Of a DNA stretch of 64,000 nucleotides, positions 62,107-64,000 are shown in pieces. Both the position numbers and the translations under genes were made by a program. The notes under the pieces are model-generated. The model did not search any database. It saw nothing but the letters and a program-made list of their open reading frames with translations, and was not told where the DNA came from. The first letter of the stretch is position 1; the number at the start of each line of letters is the position of its first letter. The DNA is from Linyphia triangularis (Eukaryota; Arthropoda; Arachnida; Araneae; Linyphiidae): assembly GCA_963978545.1 (NCBI GenBank), contig OZ021723.1, positions 101,931,537 through 101,995,536 on the forward strand, written 5' to 3'.

Positions 62107-64000
62107 GAATCTCCATTTCCAAATTTATAGCATAAAAAAAATGTGAAGATGGTCAAAGGTTGGTCCAAATCTGTGCAGTTTAAATATTTTTCATTTTCAA
62201 TTTTCCCCATGTTAATTGTATAGGAAATTTCAAACTTTGCAATTTTCTAAATTTTACGATCTTTTTGCACCTTGTGTCATAAAAATCATCACCCCAATCA
62301 ATTTCCACAATCGAATCGTCATTATAACTACATTTTACTGCTCAATGTCAAGAAATGCAAATTTCACGTATTGAAAGTACATGGGGGACGATATTCAATG
62401 AATTATTTTTCAAAAAGTAAAAATCTCAATTTTTTTTCCTTTGGCGAAATTGAAGCTTTTATATATTAGAATCTCCATTTCCAAATTTATAGCATAAAAA
62501 AAATGTGAAGATGGTCAAAGGTTGGTCCAAATCTGTGCAGTTTAAATATTTTTCATTTTCAATTTTCCCCATGTTAATTGTATAGGAAATTTCAAACTTT
62601 GCAATTTTCGAAATTTTACGATCTTTTTGCACCTTGTGTCATAAAAATCATCACCCCAGTAAATTTCCACAATCGAATCGTCATTATAACTACATTTTAC
62701 TGCTCAATGTCAAGAAATGCAAATTTCACGTATTGAAAATACATGGGGGACGATATTCAATGAATTATTTTTCAAAAAGTAAAAATCTCAATTTTTTTTT
62801 CCTTTGGCGAAATTGAAGCTTTTATATTGGAGAATCTACATTTCCAATTTTTTAACATAAAAAAAATGCGAAGGTGGTCAAAGTTTGGTCCAAATCTGTT
62901 CAGTTTAAAAGTTTTCATCTTTAATTTTCCCATGTTAATTGTATGTTAAATTTCAAATTTTTCAATTTTCACAATCTTTTTGCACATTGTGTCATAAAAA
63001 TCATCACCCCAATCAATTTCCACAATCGAATCGTCATTATAACTACATTTTACTGCTCAATGTCAAGAAATGCAAATTTCACGTATTGAAAGTACATGGG
63101 GGACGATATTCAATGAATTATTTTTCAAAAAGTAAAAATCTCAATTTTTTTTCCTTTGGCGAAATTGAAGCTTTTATATTGGAGAATCTACATTTCCAAT
63201 TTTTTAACATAAAAAAAATGCGAAGGTGGTCAAAGTTTGGTCCAAATCTGTGCAGTTTAAATATTTTTCATTTTCAATTTTCAACATGTTAATTGTATAG
63301 GAAATTTCAAACTTTGCAATTTTCGAAATTTTACGATCTTTTTGCACCTTGTGTCATAAAAATCATCACCCCAATCAATTTCCACAATCAAATCGTCATT
63401 ATAACTACATTTTACTGCTCAATGTCAAGAAATGCAAATTTCACGTATTGAAAGTACATGGGGGACGATATTCAATGAATTATTTTTCAAAAAGTAAAAA
63501 TCTCAATTTTTTTGCTTTGGCGAAATTGAAGCTTTTATATTGGAGAATCTACATTTCCAATTTTTTAACATAAAAAAAATGCGAAGGTGGTCAAAGTTTG
63601 GTCCAAATCTGTTCAGTTTAAAAGTTTTTCATCTTTAATTTTCCCATGTTAATTGTATGGGAAATTTCAAATTTTTCAATTTTCACAATCTTTTTGCACA
63701 TTGTGTCACAAAAATCATCACCCCAATCAATTTCGACAATCGAATCGTCATTATAACTACATTTTACTGCTCAATGTCAAGAAATGCAAATTTCACGTAT
63801 TGAAAGTAAATGGGGGACGATATTCAATGAATTATTTTTCAAAAAGTAAAAATCTCAATTTTTTTTCCTTTGGCGAAATTGAAGCTTTTATATATTAGAA
63901 TCTCCATTTCCAAATTTATAGCATAAAAAAAATGTGAAGATGGTCAAAGGTTGGTCCAAATATGTGCAGTTTAAATATTTTTCATTTTCAATTTTCCCCA
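62107..64000 (+). repeat. γ γ α αγ α' and partial γ at the window end
   Basis: Monomers start at 62107, 62469, 62832, 63184, 63545 and 63898, and the last is cut at 64000. The first γ has TTTTCTAAATTTTAC. The αγ at 63184 has private changes: TTTTCAACATG for TTTTCCCCATG near 63280, and TTTTTTTGCTTTGG for the usual T8-CCTTTGG. The α' at 63545 with ATTTCGACAATC, and CAAATATGTGCAG in the partial γ, match 41.0-41.5 kb at an offset of 22,507 bp. Confidence 0.92.
63898..64000 (+). repeat. Partial γ monomer cut by the window end
   Basis: The first 103 bases are present, through CATTTTCAATTTTCCCCA. The rare CAAATATGTGCAG, shared with monomers at 41392 and 56026, places it as a third copy of that γ. 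Confidence 0.9.

Larger units (their letters stand above)
50955..62247 (+). repeat. Large duplicated tract, right-half copy 2 (11.3 kb)
   Basis: Partner of 36321-47613. The interval between the copies (47614-50954) holds one γ downstream part, the αβγδ-αβγδ island and one α'. Confidence 0.92.
1..64000 (+). repeat. AT-rich satellite DNA array, ~357-bp monomer, about 179 copies
   Basis: One monomer family fills the window without interruption, always in the same orientation. The anchor TTGTGTCA (variants TTGTGTCAC, TTATGTCAC) occurs first at 156 and last at 63701, giving 178 intervals and a mean of 357 bp. Interval lengths fall into discrete classes: 352-354, 360-363, and rarer 345, 349 and 358. 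Each monomer, counted from GAATCT, holds an A7-A8 tract (CATAAAAAAAATG), GGTCAAAG, GGTCCAAAT, CAGTTTAAA, a class-specific segment, the anchor, CATCACCCC, TCGTCATTATAAC, ATGGGGGACGATATTC, a T7-T10 tract and a HindIII site. G+C is about 28% (hand count over 541-900). This is satellite DNA, as found in eukaryotic heterochromatin and centromeres. Host and chromosomal position are inference. Confidence 0.98.

Noticed and set aside
1..64000. CENP-B box
   Set aside because: No NTTCGNNNNANNCGGGN match on either strand. The monomer contains no CGGG or CCCG, so the vertebrate-type box is absent.
1..64000. CRISPR array
   Set aside because: Direct repeats are ~357 bp with no unique spacers, far outside CRISPR repeat and spacer sizes, and no cas genes are present.
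1..64000. Transposable element or LTR insertion
   Set aside because: No sequence foreign to the monomer, no terminal inverted repeats and no target-site duplication was seen. All length changes are explained by whole monomers or small indels.
1..64000. Identity with a known named satellite such as the Drosophila 359-bp or Tribolium ~360-bp families
   Set aside because: Length and AT content are similar, but I cannot establish sequence identity without a search, so I assign no name.

Overview
The whole 64 kb window is a single tandem satellite-DNA array. I find no unique sequence, no credible gene, no RNA gene, no transposon and no array edge. About 179 complete monomers, all in the same orientation, lie head to tail with a mean repeat length of about 357 bp, and the array runs off both ends of the window. 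A hand count over 541-900 gives about 28% G+C, with 7 CpG where about 7 are expected. An AT-rich, CpG-undepleted, 350-360 bp satellite with higher-order structure indicates eukaryotic (peri)centromeric or other constitutive heterochromatin. An invertebrate such as an insect is my best guess, but no sequence here identifies the species.

Each monomer has two parts. The downstream ~200 bp, from the TTGTGTCA anchor to the HindIII site AAGCTT, is nearly invariant. The upstream ~155-165 bp comes in a few discrete versions, which define the classes used here. α has GTATGTTAAA, α' has GTATGGGAAA, β has CAAATTTCCCATG, and γ has CAATTTTCCCCATG followed by AAACTTTGC. δ has CCATTTTCCCCATGATAA and lacks 9 bp. 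αγ is a hybrid that begins as α and ends as γ. By my count there are 27 α, 26 α', 46 β, 34 γ, 35 δ and 11 αγ.

Layout. At 1-33.2 kb the basic higher-order unit is the tetramer αβγδ (1429 bp). It is elaborated into an 8-mer αβγδαβδβ (2856-2857 bp; four copies) and shuffled blocks. An 11.5 kb tract (7750-19270) recurs at 21681-33201 with one substitution that I noticed. At 33.2-64 kb the chemistry of the array changes. The α' class appears, β is less frequent, and dimers such as α'γ are common. An 11.3 kb tract (36321-47613) recurs at 50955-62247 with two substitutions noticed, and its left extension differs by a 698 bp (two-monomer) indel. Between these copies lies an αβγδ-αβγδ island (47836-50692) like those of the left half. 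The last ~0.5 kb begins yet another copy of the 41 kb region.

No genes work together here. The many short open frames of 60-117 codons are the same invariant half-monomer read repeatedly, mostly from TTG codons. The interest lies in the nested amplification history, marked by rare variants such as a 13-bp microhomology deletion, a 7-bp deletion, CATCATCCC and a 1-bp loss that can be followed from copy to copy. The strongly uneven conservation inside the monomer is also notable.
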